Below, in pieces: positions 1 to 7,974 of a stretch of DNA of 64,000 bases. The position numbers and the translations under genes are program-made. The notes beneath the pieces were generated by a model. It made no database searches. It worked only from the letters and a program-made list of their open reading frames with translations, and had not been told where the DNA came from. This DNA is from Bradyrhizobium genosp. SA-3 (GTDB lineage: Bacteria > Pseudomonadota > Alphaproteobacteria > Rhizobiales > Xanthobacteraceae), in assembly GCF_004212635.1 (NCBI RefSeq), contig NZ_PSRT01000033.1, positions 1 to 64,000 on the forward strand, read 5' to 3'. The stretch's first letter is position 1. The number at the start of each line of letters is the position of its first letter.

Positions 1-115
1 GGACCAGAATGTGGACCGGCTTGCTCGGGTAATTGTCGGCGGCCTGCGCGGCGCCGCCCGCCAGCAGCAGACCGGCACCCAGCATCAACCCGCCGATCTT
101 GTTCAAACCCAGCAT
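1..115 (-). CDS. TctC/Bug-family tripartite tricarboxylate transporter receptor, N-terminal fragment
   Basis: The gene runs off the left edge, so only the first 38 codons are visible. The start ATG (bases 115-113) follows an AAGGAG ribosome site. The peptide begins MLGLNKIGG, has a Leu/Gly/Ala-rich secretion signal ending near AAQAA, and continues DNYPSKPVHILV. The phrase YPSKPV right after the signal is the hallmark start of mature Bug/TctC periplasmic receptors, which bind carboxylates for TTT-type transporters. The gene at 37814-38785 in this window starts its mature part the same way (DSYPSKQV). It is divergent from the TetR gene and shares its promoter region, so it is probably under the same control. 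The ligand cannot be read from this fragment. Confidence 0.85.
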   Translation of the reverse strand, partial: MLGLNKIGGLMLGAGLLLAGGAAQAADNYPSKPVHILV

Positions 116-210
116 TTCCCAGCACTCCTTGAGGGCATTCGCGCGCCTGGCGGCGGTCTTCAGGCCATTGCGGACGCCGCCCGTGGTTTTTGTTGACGAG
201 ACCTGATCTT

Positions 211-226
211 TTGTACGATAGTACAA
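211..226. promoter_or_regulatory. Palindromic operator for the adjacent TetR regulator
   Basis: TTGTAC-GATA-GTACAA is a perfect 6-bp inverted repeat with a 4-bp spacer. It ends only 5 bases before the TetR start codon and lies in the region shared with the divergent TctC gene. TetR-family proteins usually bind such palindromes in their own promoter. Autoregulation and control of the flanking genes are inferred. Confidence 0.7.
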
Positions 227-231
227 ATCAC

Positions 232-942
232 ATGGTACGCAAGCCCACCAGCAAGGAAACGGCCCGCAAGCCGAACATGCGCGAGGCGATTCTCGCCGCG
301 GCCGAGGAACTGTTCGCTACCAACGGCTTCAATGCCGTCTCCGTACGCGACATCGCACAGGCGGCCGGGGCCAACCCCGGCAGCGTGACCTATCATTTCA
401 AGACCAAGGACGGCCTGCTGCTGGAGATCTACCGGCGGCATTGTGGGCCGATGAATTTGCGCCGCTCCGAACTGCTCGCGGCCGCCAGGCGCGTGCGCGA
501 TCTCCAAGACCGGCTGGAGGCGATCGTGCGCGCTTATGTGGTGCCGGCTTTCACCTCGGGCAGCGATCTCGCCGGCGGCGGGGCCCGCTTCACGCGGCTC
601 CGGGCTGTGATGTCGGCGGAAGGCAACGAGGTCGCGCGCAAGATCATCGCGCAGACTTTTGATGACACCAGCCACGCCTTCATCGACGCGATTCACGAGA
701 GCCTGCCGCATATCCCGCGCACCGACATCGTCTGGCGCAGCCACTTCCTGCTCGGTGCACTCTATTATTCATTGGTAACGCCGGAGCGCGTCTCGCGCCT
801 GTCGCGTGGCGAAGCTGATGGCGGCGACGCCGCCAACGCCATCGAGCAACTGGTGCAGGCCGCCGTTGCCGCGTTCCAGGCACCCGCGCTGGATCAAGCC
901 GCGCCGGCGCGGCGGCGGCCGGTCGTCAGCAGCAAGACTTGA
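232..942 (+). CDS. TetR/AcrR-family transcriptional regulator
   Basis: This 236-residue repressor has an N-terminal helix-turn-helix (roughly residues 20-65) with the family pattern REAILAAAEELF, then SVRDIAQAAG, then VTYHFKTKDGLL. The C-terminal half is a ligand-binding helical domain that resembles the TetR_C_30 type. I chose the ATG at 232 because the HTH sits at the normal distance from it and a palindrome occupies the bases just upstream. No Shine-Dalgarno sequence is visible between the palindrome and the ATG, so translation may be leaderless. It sits between a divergent TctC receptor and a convergently organised aromatic-acid operon that begins at 1015. It probably senses a substrate or intermediate of that pathway (inference). 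Confidence 0.9.
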   Translation: MVRKPTSKETARKPNMREAILAAAEELFATNGFNAVSVRDIAQAAGANPGSVTYHFKTKDGLLLEIYRRHCGPMNLRRSELLAAARRVRDLQDRLEAIVRAYVVPAFTSGSDLAGGGARFTRLRAVMSAEGNEVARKIIAQTFDDTSHAFIDAIHESLPHIPRTDIVWRSHFLLGALYYSLVTPERVSRLSRGEADGGDAANAIEQLVQAAVAAFQAPALDQAAPARRRPVVSSKT

Positions 943-1014
943 AAGAAGCCGCCCCGAGCGGAGGCGCCTCGCGCTTCCGCTCGCAAGTGGAGCATGTGAT
1001 GGGGTGTTGAGGAT

Positions 1015-1974
1015 ATGAACAGGCGGGAGTGCTTGCATCTCTTGACCGGACTGGCCGGCGCAGCGCTCGCGAGCGAAGCCCGCGCGCAAGGCGGCGAGCA
1101 GAGATCGATTCCGACCATTGAGCCGCCGGACCCAAGTCCGAAAACGCCGTCGTTCAAGCTGCCGGCAAAATCCTGTGACAGCCATACCCACATTTTCGGT
1201 CCGGCATCCCGCTATCCGTTCTCCGAGAAGCGCCCCTACAGCACGGCCGATGCGCCGCTGGAGGCATTCCGCAGCGTGCACGAGAAGATCGGCGTCGAAC
1301 GCTGCGTCATCGTGAATGCCACCGTGCACGGCACCGACAATCGTGTCGTCACCGACGCCATCGCCCAGAGTGAGGGCGCCTATAAGGGTATCGCCAACGT
1401 CAGTGACGAGATGAGCGAGAAGGAGCTGGCGGCGCTCGACAAGGCCGGCATCTGCGGTTGCCGCTTCGCCTTTCTCAAGCGCCTCGGCGGCGTCGGCGAC
1501 ATGGGAAAATTCCAGCGCGTCGTGCATCGCGTCGCCGAGCTCGGCTGGCATATCGACGTCTATTTCGAGCCTGATACGATCGCCGAATTCGCGCCCATTC
1601 TCGCTGCGCTGCCGACGCCTTACGTGATTGATCACATGGGCACGGTGCAGGCCGGCAAAGGCCTCGATGATCTCGGCTTCACGGCCTTGCTCGATCTCCA
1701 GAAGAAGGACGAGAAGTGCTGGGTCAAGATTACCGGCCTCGAACGTGCGTCACCCGCCGGCAAGCCGTTCCACGACGCCGTGCCATTCGCCAAGGCGCTG
1801 ATCGACAATGCGCCCGATCGCGTGCTGTGGGGCACCGATTGGCCGCATCCCAATGTCAAGGTCATGCCGAATGACGGCGAGATCGTCGACCCGATCCCGC
1901 TCTACGCGCCCGACGCAAAGGTCCGGCAGAAGCTGCTGGTCGATAATCCTGCGCGCCTGTTCAAGTTCACCTGA
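1015..1974 (+). CDS. LigI-like amidohydrolase (2-pyrone-4,6-dicarboxylate lactonase family) with Tat-like signal
   Basis: This 319-residue TIM-barrel hydrolase resembles 2-pyrone-4,6-dicarboxylate lactonase (LigI), which opens PDC to 4-oxalomesaconate in the protocatechuate 4,5-cleavage pathway. Visible features are the metal or substrate HxH in CDSHTHIFGP (residues 57 and 59), the family phrase VHGTDN, IDHMG, and the C-terminal catalytic LWGTDWPHPN. The N terminus carries a twin-arginine-like signal: NRRECLHLL, a hydrophobic stretch, then ARA before the mature part. The next gene is a clear paralogue without that signal, so the two copies may work in different compartments. It is the first gene of a tight operon (spacing to the next start about 5 bases). 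Confidence 0.85.
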   Translation: MNRRECLHLLTGLAGAALASEARAQGGEQRSIPTIEPPDPSPKTPSFKLPAKSCDSHTHIFGPASRYPFSEKRPYSTADAPLEAFRSVHEKIGVERCVIVNATVHGTDNRVVTDAIAQSEGAYKGIANVSDEMSEKELAALDKAGICGCRFAFLKRLGGVGDMGKFQRVVHRVAELGWHIDVYFEPDTIAEFAPILAALPTPYVIDHMGTVQAGKGLDDLGFTALLDLQKKDEKCWVKITGLERASPAGKPFHDAVPFAKALIDNAPDRVLWGTDWPHPNVKVMPNDGEIVDPIPLYAPDAKVRQKLLVDNPARLFKFT

Positions 1975-1978
1975 GACG

Positions 1979-2857
1979 ATGATGTACACGCCGACCATTC
2001 CGCCGCCCGATCCGAACACGCGCACGCCGAAATTCAAGCTGCCGAAGCTGTCATGCGACGCGCATTGCCACATCTTCGGCCCCGGTGCGAAATATCCGTA
2101 CGCGCCTGACCGCTCCTACACGCCGCCCGATGCGCCGCTGGAGGACTTCCGCGCGCTGCATGCCAAGCTCGGCGTCGAGCGCGCCGTCATTGTCAATGCC
2201 AGCGTGCACGGCACTGACAACACGGTAGCGCTGGACGCCATCGCGCAGAGCAACGGCGCCTATCGGGCCGTCGCAAACATCGACGACACCATCACCGAGC
2301 GCGGGCTTCGGGCGCTGCATGACGGTGGATTCCGCGGCTGCCGCTTCAATTTCGTCCGCCATCTCGGCGGCGTCCCCGACAAGAGGGTATTCGACCGTGT
2401 CATCGCCTTGGTCGCGCCGCTCGGCTGGCATATCGACCTGCATTTCGACGCGATCGACTTGCCTGAATATGCCGATATGCTGGCAAAGCTGCCGCTGAAC
2501 TACACCATCGACCACATGGGACGGGTGCAGGCCTCTAATGGGCTCGACCAGCTGCCGTTCAGGATTTTGATCGAGCTGATGCAGCGCGACGAGAAATGCT
2601 GGGTCAAGATCTGTGGCTCGGAGCGGGTGTCCTCGGCCGGTCCGCCGTTCACGGATGCGGTGTCGTTCGCGCGCAAAATCGTCGAGACCGCGCCAGGCCG
2701 CGTCATCTGGGGTACCGACTGGCCGCATCCCAACGTCAAGGCGATGCCGAATGACGGCGACCTCGTCGATCTGATCCCGTTGTTCGCGCCGGAGCCGGAG
2801 TTCCAGCAGAAGATCCTCGTTGACAATCCCGCGCGCCTGTTCGGGTTCGAGCAATGA
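1979..2857 (+). CDS. LigI-like amidohydrolase, cytoplasmic paralogue
   Basis: This 292-residue protein is a tandem paralogue of the preceding gene and shares long matching stretches, for example CHIFGP, the VHGTDN phrase, GWHIDL, IDHMG, DEKCWVKI and WGTDWPHPNVK. It starts directly at the PPPDPNTRTPKFKLP segment that lies after the signal peptide in its neighbour, so it lacks an export signal. Two adjacent ATG codons (1979 and 1982) are possible starts. It overlaps the DctA gene by four bases (ATGA), which implies translational coupling with the transporter. Predicted role: lactone hydrolysis of PDC or an analogue in the cytoplasm. The exact lactone is not proven by sequence. Confidence 0.88.
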   Translation: MMYTPTIPPPDPNTRTPKFKLPKLSCDAHCHIFGPGAKYPYAPDRSYTPPDAPLEDFRALHAKLGVERAVIVNASVHGTDNTVALDAIAQSNGAYRAVANIDDTITERGLRALHDGGFRGCRFNFVRHLGGVPDKRVFDRVIALVAPLGWHIDLHFDAIDLPEYADMLAKLPLNYTIDHMGRVQASNGLDQLPFRILIELMQRDEKCWVKICGSERVSSAGPPFTDAVSFARKIVETAPGRVIWGTDWPHPNVKAMPNDGDLVDLIPLFAPEPEFQQKILVDNPARLFGFEQ

Positions 2858-4155
2858 CGGCGCTCGCGATCGACAAGCCGCGCGGCCGCGCCTGGTGGAA
2901 GGAGCTCTGGATCCAGGTGCTCATCGCCATGGCGGCCGGCATCGCACTTGGGATCGCAAGTCCCGAGGCGGGCGCCAAGATGCAGCCGCTTGGCGATGCC
3001 TTCATCAAGGCGATCCGGATGCTGATCGCGCCGATCATCTTCTGCACCGTCGTGCACGGCATCGCGCACATGGCCGACATGGCGCGCGTCGGGCGCGTCG
3101 CGGTGAAGGCGATCGTCTATTTCGAGGTCATGACGACGATCGCGCTGATCATCGGCCTCGTCGCGGTGAACCTGCTCAAGCCCGGCGTCGGCATGAACAT
3201 CGATCCCGCCAGAATCAATGCCAGCGCCATCGAGCCCTATGTCAAGCAGACCGGTGCGATCGGCTTCGTGCCGTTCCTGATGAACATCGTGCCCGCGACG
3301 TTCGTCGGCGCCTTTGCCGAGGGCAATATCCTCCAGGTGCTGTTCATCTCCGTACTGTGCGGCTTTGCGCTGGTGCAGCTCGGCGAGCGGGCCGCGCCGC
3401 TGATCCATTTGATCGACATCGCCGCCAAGATGGTGTTCGCCGTCGTCGGCTTCGTGATGTGGGCGGCGCCGATCGGCGCGTTCGGCGCCATCGCGTTTAC
3501 GGTCGGCAAGTTCGGCGTGGGCTCGCTGGCTTCGCTCGGCAAGCTGCTGGGTGGCTTCTATCTCACCTGCGTAGTCTTCATCATCGCCGCGCTCGGCCCC
3601 GTCGCGCGCCTCTGCGGCTTCTCGCTGCTCAAGCTGATCAGCTACATCTGGGAAGAGCTGCTGATCTGCATCGCCACCACGTCGTCCGAGACGGTGTTGC
3701 CGCGGATGTTGACCAAGCTGGAAAAGGCCGGCTGCGAGAAGAGCGTCGTCGGGCTCGTGATCCCGACCGGCTATTCCTTCAATCTCGATGGCACCTGCCT
3801 CTACCTTGCCGCGGCCTCGGTGTTTCTGGCACAGGCGACCAACACGCCGTTCGGCCTTGCCGAGCAGATCGAGCTGCTGCTGATCCTGCTCGTGACCTCC
3901 AAGGGCGCGGCGGGGATTGCGGGCGCGGCCTTCGTCGTGCTGGCGGCGACGCTGTCGGCCACCGGCACCATTCCGGTGACGAGCGTTGCGCTGGTGCTCG
4001 GCATTCATCGCCTGATGTCGCAGGGGCTGACGCCGACCAATCTGATCGGGAACGCGGTTGCGACCATCGCAATTGCCAAATGGGAGGGCGCGCTCGACGG
4101 CGAGCGCCTCCGGCGTGTGCTCGACGGCGAGGAACAAGCGGCCGCTGTGGCTTGA
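2854..4155 (+). CDS. dctA: Dicarboxylate:cation symporter, DctA family
   Basis: A 433-residue polytopic membrane protein of the DAACS (glutamate/C4-dicarboxylate symporter) family. It shows the expected hydrophobic segments from residue 18 onward, the family phrase RMLIAPIIFCTVVHGI near residues 55-70, the Ser-rich re-entrant loop TTSSETVLPRM, and the conserved GYSFNLDGT motif of transport domain helix 7. Length matches the usual 420-450. It is coupled by a 4-base overlap to the lactonase upstream and sits inside the aromatic-acid operon. It therefore probably imports a carboxylated aromatic or an organic acid intermediate rather than serving as the main succinate carrier (inference). Confidence 0.9.
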   Translation: MTALAIDKPRGRAWWKELWIQVLIAMAAGIALGIASPEAGAKMQPLGDAFIKAIRMLIAPIIFCTVVHGIAHMADMARVGRVAVKAIVYFEVMTTIALIIGLVAVNLLKPGVGMNIDPARINASAIEPYVKQTGAIGFVPFLMNIVPATFVGAFAEGNILQVLFISVLCGFALVQLGERAAPLIHLIDIAAKMVFAVVGFVMWAAPIGAFGAIAFTVGKFGVGSLASLGKLLGGFYLTCVVFIIAALGPVARLCGFSLLKLISYIWEELLICIATTSSETVLPRMLTKLEKAGCEKSVVGLVIPTGYSFNLDGTCLYLAAASVFLAQATNTPFGLAEQIELLLILLVTSKGAAGIAGAAFVVLAATLSATGTIPVTSVALVLGIHRLMSQGLTPTNLIGNAVATIAIAKWEGALDGERLRRVLDGEEQAAAVA

Positions 4156-4222
4156 TGAACCGGCTTCCTGCCTGAGGCAGACGGCCTATGATGCTTACGA
4201 ACGAAAGAGGGGAGTTTGTCCC

Positions 4223-4936
4223 ATGAAAACCGGTCTCGTGATCACCGCCCATCCCGGCGATTTCGTCTGGCGCGCCGGCGGCGCCATCGCGCTGCATGCG
4301 AAGAAAGGCTATCGCATGAAGATCGTGTGCATGTCCTTCGGCGAGCGCGGCGAGAGCCAATTCGCCTGGAAGGAAAAGGGGGCGACGCTTGAATCAGTCA
4401 AGGCCGGTCGCAAGGACGAGGCGGAGCGGGCCGCAAAGCTGTTAGGTGCCGAGATCGAGTTCTTCGATTGCGGCGACTATCCGTTGAAACTCACCGAGGC
4501 GCATTTCGACCGCATGGTCGACATCTACCGCGAGATCAATCCGAGCTTCGTGCTGACGCACGCACTGGAAGACCCCTACAATTTCGACCATCCGAACGCG
4601 GCGCATTTCGCGCAGGAGACCCGCGTGGTCGCGCAGGCGATGGGCCATAAGCCCGGCGCGCAGTACAAATATTCCGCGCCGCCGGTCTTCCTGTTCGAGC
4701 CACATCAGCCGGAGCAGTGCAATTACAAGCCGGACCTGCTCCTCAAGATCGACGAGGTCTGGAAAGAGAAGTACGAGGCGTTCCAGATCCTGGCCGCGCA
4801 AAAGCATCTGTGGGGCTATTACGAGCGTGTCGCGCTCAACCGGGGCATCCAGGGCAGCCGCAACACCGGCGTGCCCATGACCTATGGCGAGGCCTATCAG
4901 CGTCTGTTTCCGACCGTTGCGGAGGAACTCGCATGA
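4223..4936 (+). CDS. PIG-L family hydrolase, 4-oxalomesaconate hydratase (GalB)-like
   Basis: A 237-residue protein of the PIG-L/LmbE deacetylase fold. The zinc motif is [12 protein letters not shown] near residue 10, where the more common AHPDD is replaced by AHPGD. As far as I recall, this variant is seen in the zinc-dependent 4-oxalomesaconate hydratase GalB. The second metal motif HPNAAH lies near residue 125. The start at 4223 follows a GGGGAG ribosome site. GalB hydrates 4-oxalomesaconate to 4-carboxy-4-hydroxy-2-oxoadipate. Its neighbours are a LigI-like lactonase upstream and a LigK-like aldolase downstream (ATGA overlap), which are exactly the steps before and after, so the assignment rests largely on context. 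Confidence 0.8.
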   Translation: MKTGLVITAHPGDFVWRAGGAIALHAKKGYRMKIVCMSFGERGESQFAWKEKGATLESVKAGRKDEAERAAKLLGAEIEFFDCGDYPLKLTEAHFDRMVDIYREINPSFVLTHALEDPYNFDHPNAAHFAQETRVVAQAMGHKPGAQYKYSAPPVFLFEPHQPEQCNYKPDLLLKIDEVWKEKYEAFQILAAQKHLWGYYERVALNRGIQGSRNTGVPMTYGEAYQRLFPTVAEELA

Positions 4937-5616
4937 AGCCGGTCGTCGTTCGCAACATCAAGCGTGCCGATCCCGCCGGCATGGCGGAATACGGCGTCTC
5001 GACCGTGCACGAGGCCTATGGCCGTGCCGGCCTGATGAAGCCGTATTTGCGGCCGGTCTGGCCCGGCGCGGCGATTGCCGGTCCCGCGGTCACCGTGCTG
5101 GCGCAGCCCGGTGACAATTGGATGATCCATGTCGCGGTCGAGCAGTGCAAAAAGGGCGATATCCTCGTCGTCGGCTGCACCGCCGACAACACTGACGGAA
5201 TGTTCGGCGAGCTGCTCGCGACTTCGCTCCAGGCTCGCGGCGTGCAGGGATTGATCATCGATGCCGGTTGTCGCGACGTCAAAGCGCTGCACGAGATGAA
5301 GTTTCCGGTGTGGTCGCGCGCGGTCTCGGCCAAGGGCACGGTGAAGGCCACGCTCGGCTCGGTCAATGTCCCCGTGGTCTGCGCCGGCGTCAATGTCGAC
5401 CCCGGCGACATCGTGGTCGCCGATGACGACGGCGTCGTCGTGGTGCCGAAGCGGAACGCGGCCGAAGTCGCCGAGAAGGCGAAGAAGCGCAATGCGGATG
5501 AAGGCGGCAAGCGTAAGCGCCTGGCTTCGGGCGAACTCGGCCTCGACATGTACAGCATGCGCGAGGCGCTGGCGAAAGCCGGGCTCGTATATGTCGACAA
5601 TCCCGAGGACGTCTGA
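4933..5616 (+). CDS. 4-carboxy-4-hydroxy-2-oxoadipate aldolase (LigK/GalC/ProA-like)
   Basis: A 227-residue class II pyruvate aldolase of the RraA-like fold. Key stretches are [12 protein letters not shown], the [14 protein letters not shown] substrate loop, [11 protein letters not shown] with the conserved Arg-Asp pair, and [12 protein letters not shown]. The family cleaves 4-carboxy-4-hydroxy-2-oxoadipate to pyruvate and oxaloacetate. The gene starts inside the stop codon of the GalB-like gene. The C terminus is Lys/Arg-rich ([15 protein letters not shown]), a usual trait of these aldolases. Together with the lactonases and hydratase it completes the lower protocatechuate 4,5-cleavage route. 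Confidence 0.88.
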   Translation: MKPVVVRNIKRADPAGMAEYGVSTVHEAYGRAGLMKPYLRPVWPGAAIAGPAVTVLAQPGDNWMIHVAVEQCKKGDILVVGCTADNTDGMFGELLATSLQARGVQGLIIDAGCRDVKALHEMKFPVWSRAVSAKGTVKATLGSVNVPVVCAGVNVDPGDIVVADDDGVVVVPKRNAAEVAEKAKKRNADEGGKRKRLASGELGLDMYSMREALAKAGLVYVDNPEDV

Positions 5617-5637
5617 GGCTACGGCGGGAGCGGGCGG

Positions 5638-6507
5638 ATGGATCGTCTCAAGCTGAAGGCCGTGCTCGGCAGTCACCCTCATGTCCGGGCGGTGAAGAGC
5701 GGCGAGCTCCGCTCCGACCTTTTCGACCTCGACTTCGTCGAGTACACGCCGACCAACACAGCATTCAAGCCGATGGTGCGCGAACAGGCCTTCGACGTCT
5801 GCGAGATGGCAATCGTCACTTATCTGATGGCGAAGGCGCACGGCAAGCCGCTGGTGCTATTGCCGGCCACCATGCTCGGCCGTTTCCAGCATGCCTACGC
5901 GCTCTACAATCCCGCGAGAGGAACGCTCGGTCCGTCCGACCTCGAAGGCAAGCGCGTCGGCATCCGGTCCTTTACAACGACGACGGGGGCCTGGATCAGG
6001 GGCATCCTCGCCAACGACTACGGCGTCAATCTCGACAACATCCGCTGGGTGACGTTCGAGGATCCGCATGTCGCCGAATATGTCGACACCACCGAGCGCG
6101 CCCCGAAGGACAAGAAGGTCCTACAGATGCTGCTCGACGGCGAGCTCGACGCCGTCCTCGGCGAGACCTCCAACGATCCCAAGCTGAAGCCGCTGTTCCC
6201 CGATCCGGCCGCAGAGGCCGCCAAATGGTACGCCCGGCGCGGCGTCGTGCCGGTTAATCATCTCGTGGTCGTGACCGAGCAGCTCGCCAAATCACGCCCC
6301 GACGTGGTCGCAGGCGTCTATGATCTGCTCAAGCGGAACAAGGAGCTGGCGGGGCCCGCGGCCTCGCCGGACCTCATTCTGTTTGGCATCGAAGCGAACA
6401 GGAAACCGTTGGAGCTGATCGTCGACTACGCGTTCCAGCAGGCGCTGATCCCGCGCCGCTGCGCGGTCGAGGAGCTCTTCGACGAAACGACACGAGGATT
6501 GAACTGA
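5638..6507 (+). CDS. 4,5-dihydroxyphthalate decarboxylase-like / NMT1-type substrate-binding fold protein
   Basis: A 289-residue protein without a signal peptide. It matches the family annotated both as 4,5-dihydroxyphthalate decarboxylase and as NMT1/THI5-like substrate-binding protein. Typical phrases are REQAFDVCEMAIVTYL, GRFQHAYALYN, GKRVGIRSFTTTTGAWIRGIL and VPVNHLVVV. If it is a true decarboxylase, it would make protocatechuate, the entry compound of the pathway whose last steps are encoded just upstream. The lack of an export signal favours an enzyme over a transport receptor. The next gene starts inside its stop codon (TGATG). Substrate is uncertain because the family is functionally mixed. 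Confidence 0.8.
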   Translation: MDRLKLKAVLGSHPHVRAVKSGELRSDLFDLDFVEYTPTNTAFKPMVREQAFDVCEMAIVTYLMAKAHGKPLVLLPATMLGRFQHAYALYNPARGTLGPSDLEGKRVGIRSFTTTTGAWIRGILANDYGVNLDNIRWVTFEDPHVAEYVDTTERAPKDKKVLQMLLDGELDAVLGETSNDPKLKPLFPDPAAEAAKWYARRGVVPVNHLVVVTEQLAKSRPDVVAGVYDLLKRNKELAGPAASPDLILFGIEANRKPLELIVDYAFQQALIPRRCAVEELFDETTRGLN

Positions 6508-7427
6508 TGGCGGATCCGAGACGATGGCAGATCGGGCTGGTCGGCTATGGCGAGGTCGGCAGGATCTTGGCCGAGGATTTGCGCCAGCAGGACATCAAAG
6601 TATCGGCCTACGACATCAAGCTCGGAGGCGAGCAGGGCGCTTCGCTGCAGGCGCATGCGGCGAAATTCGGTGTGGTGCTCGCAGGCTCTCATGCCGAGCT
6701 GACCGCGAAGTCCGATTTCATCGTGTCTGCGGTCACCGCAAGCCAGGCCGTTCCGGTGGCACAGGCATGCGCGACCGCGATCAACCACGGCACCTGGTTC
6801 CTGGATTTCAATTCGGCCTCACCGGGCGCCAAGCAGCGCGCTGCTGCGCTGATCGATGGCGCTGCCGGTCGCTATGTCGAGGGCGCGGTGATGACCTCGG
6901 TGCCGCCGTACCGCATCAAGGTGCCGCTGCTGCTCGGCGGCCCCGGCGCGAAGGAGCTCGAGCCGCTTCTGAATGCGATCGGCTTTGCGGCGAAGGTTGC
7001 CAGCGACAAGCTCGGTGTGTCCTCGGCGGTGAAGATGTGCCGCAGCATCATGATCAAGGGCCTGGAGGCCATGGTCATCGAAAGCTTCACCACGGCGCGT
7101 GCCTATGGCGTGGAAGATGCCGTACTGGCGTCGCTCGCGGAAACCTTCCCCGGCATCAATTGGGAGAAACAGGGCGCCTATTTCTTCCAGCGCGTAATCG
7201 AGCACGGCCGCCGTCGCGCTGAAGAAGTGCGCGAGGTCGCCGAGACCGTGCGCGAGGCGGGACTGACGCCGTGGTCGGCGCAGGGCACGGCCGAGCGGCA
7301 GGCCTGGGTGGCCGATCTCGCCGATGAAGGGCTGTTCGGCGCCAGGGGCACCAGGGAATTCGCCCGCAGCGCTGACTGGCGCACCGAGGCGGATCGGATC
7401 CTCGCGAAGATCAATCGCGCAAAATAA
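6507..7427 (+). CDS. NAD(P)-dependent dehydrogenase with DUF1932 C-terminal domain
   Basis: A 306-residue member of the 3-hydroxyisobutyrate/6-phosphogluconate dehydrogenase superfamily. A Rossmann nucleotide-binding motif GLVGYGEVGRIL is at residues 10-21, and the serine substrate-binding region is LDFNSASPGAK. The catalytic-type lysine lies in SSAVKMCRSIMIKG near residue 175. The C-terminal part (about residues 185-260) corresponds to DUF1932. It is the last gene of the operon and is coupled to the decarboxylase-like gene by TGATG. A beta-hydroxyacid oxidation step is likely. It is not the usual LigC-type dehydrogenase (a GFO/IDH/MocA protein), so its exact place in the pathway is open. Confidence 0.85.
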   Translation: MADPRRWQIGLVGYGEVGRILAEDLRQQDIKVSAYDIKLGGEQGASLQAHAAKFGVVLAGSHAELTAKSDFIVSAVTASQAVPVAQACATAINHGTWFLDFNSASPGAKQRAAALIDGAAGRYVEGAVMTSVPPYRIKVPLLLGGPGAKELEPLLNAIGFAAKVASDKLGVSSAVKMCRSIMIKGLEAMVIESFTTARAYGVEDAVLASLAETFPGINWEKQGAYFFQRVIEHGRRRAEEVREVAETVREAGLTPWSAQGTAERQAWVADLADEGLFGARGTREFARSADWRTEADRILAKINRAK

Positions 7428-7754
7428 TCAGCTTACGACCGCATCGCCGGCCTGGAAGCTCACGACCTGGTCGCGGGCGCGTTCGATCAGGTCGATGAGA
7501 TTTCGTGCTTTGCGGGCGAGCTGCTCCGTGGCCGGTTGCGTGCGGAATTCGGCCAGTACCGCGCGAACGCATTTGTTGGCAGCGTCGAGCGTCCAGAGCG
7601 TACGGTTGACGTCGTCCTGCGTCTGGATTCCCGAGATATCGAGATCCGACAGAACAAGGCCGATGCCGTCGAGCCGCTTCACCGCGCGATCGGTGGGCGT
7701 TCTGGCCTGGATAGAATGATAGTCGATGCTGCTGAATGCGCTGAACATATCCAT
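7428..7754 (-). CDS. Small helical protein of unknown function, related to a prophage gene
   Basis: A 108-residue protein with no recognised domain. The middle (about residues 28-95) is predicted helical and aligns with the prophage-encoded protein at 52760-53086: both have TQDD, then R-x-LWxLD, then a segment ending in F and P. About one third of positions are identical in this stretch, and the flanks differ. It converges on the dehydrogenase gene with no spacer (stop codons adjacent). The role is unknown; the fact that one copy is chromosomal and one sits on a mobile element is the notable point. Confidence 0.75.
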   Translation of the reverse strand: MDMFSAFSSIDYHSIQARTPTDRAVKRLDGIGLVLSDLDISGIQTQDDVNRTLWTLDAANKCVRAVLAEFRTQPATEQLARKARNLIDLIERARDQVVSFQAGDAVVS

Positions 7755-7974
7755 ACTTTCCCGATCGCACGCAAATGATCAGTGCAAAGTCGTAATTATG
7801 GTCAGCGCGGTGGGCCTTGCAACGCGTGGGGCTACGGTCCGGGATTCTACCGGACTCGGATAGAGGGCTGGATCGGCGGTATAATCGAACGGAAGCGGTC
7901 AATAGCCGGGCCCGCATCCCGACAATCTTACCGCTGGAAGCGGCGAGCCGGCCTTGCCTGTGAATGGTGCGACC
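7755..7974. other. Intergenic region with hairpin
   Basis: This 220-base gap lies between the two minus-strand genes. It holds a 6-bp perfect inverted repeat GTCCGG/CCGGAC with a 7-base loop at 7837-7855. The hairpin sits downstream of the amidohydrolase gene and may end its transcript, although no T-run follows. I see no further gene here. Confidence 0.4.

Noticed and set aside
2500..4137. A 545-residue open frame on the minus strand
   Set aside because: Antisense to the DctA-type symporter and the end of the second lactonase; His/Asp/Arg-rich without motifs.
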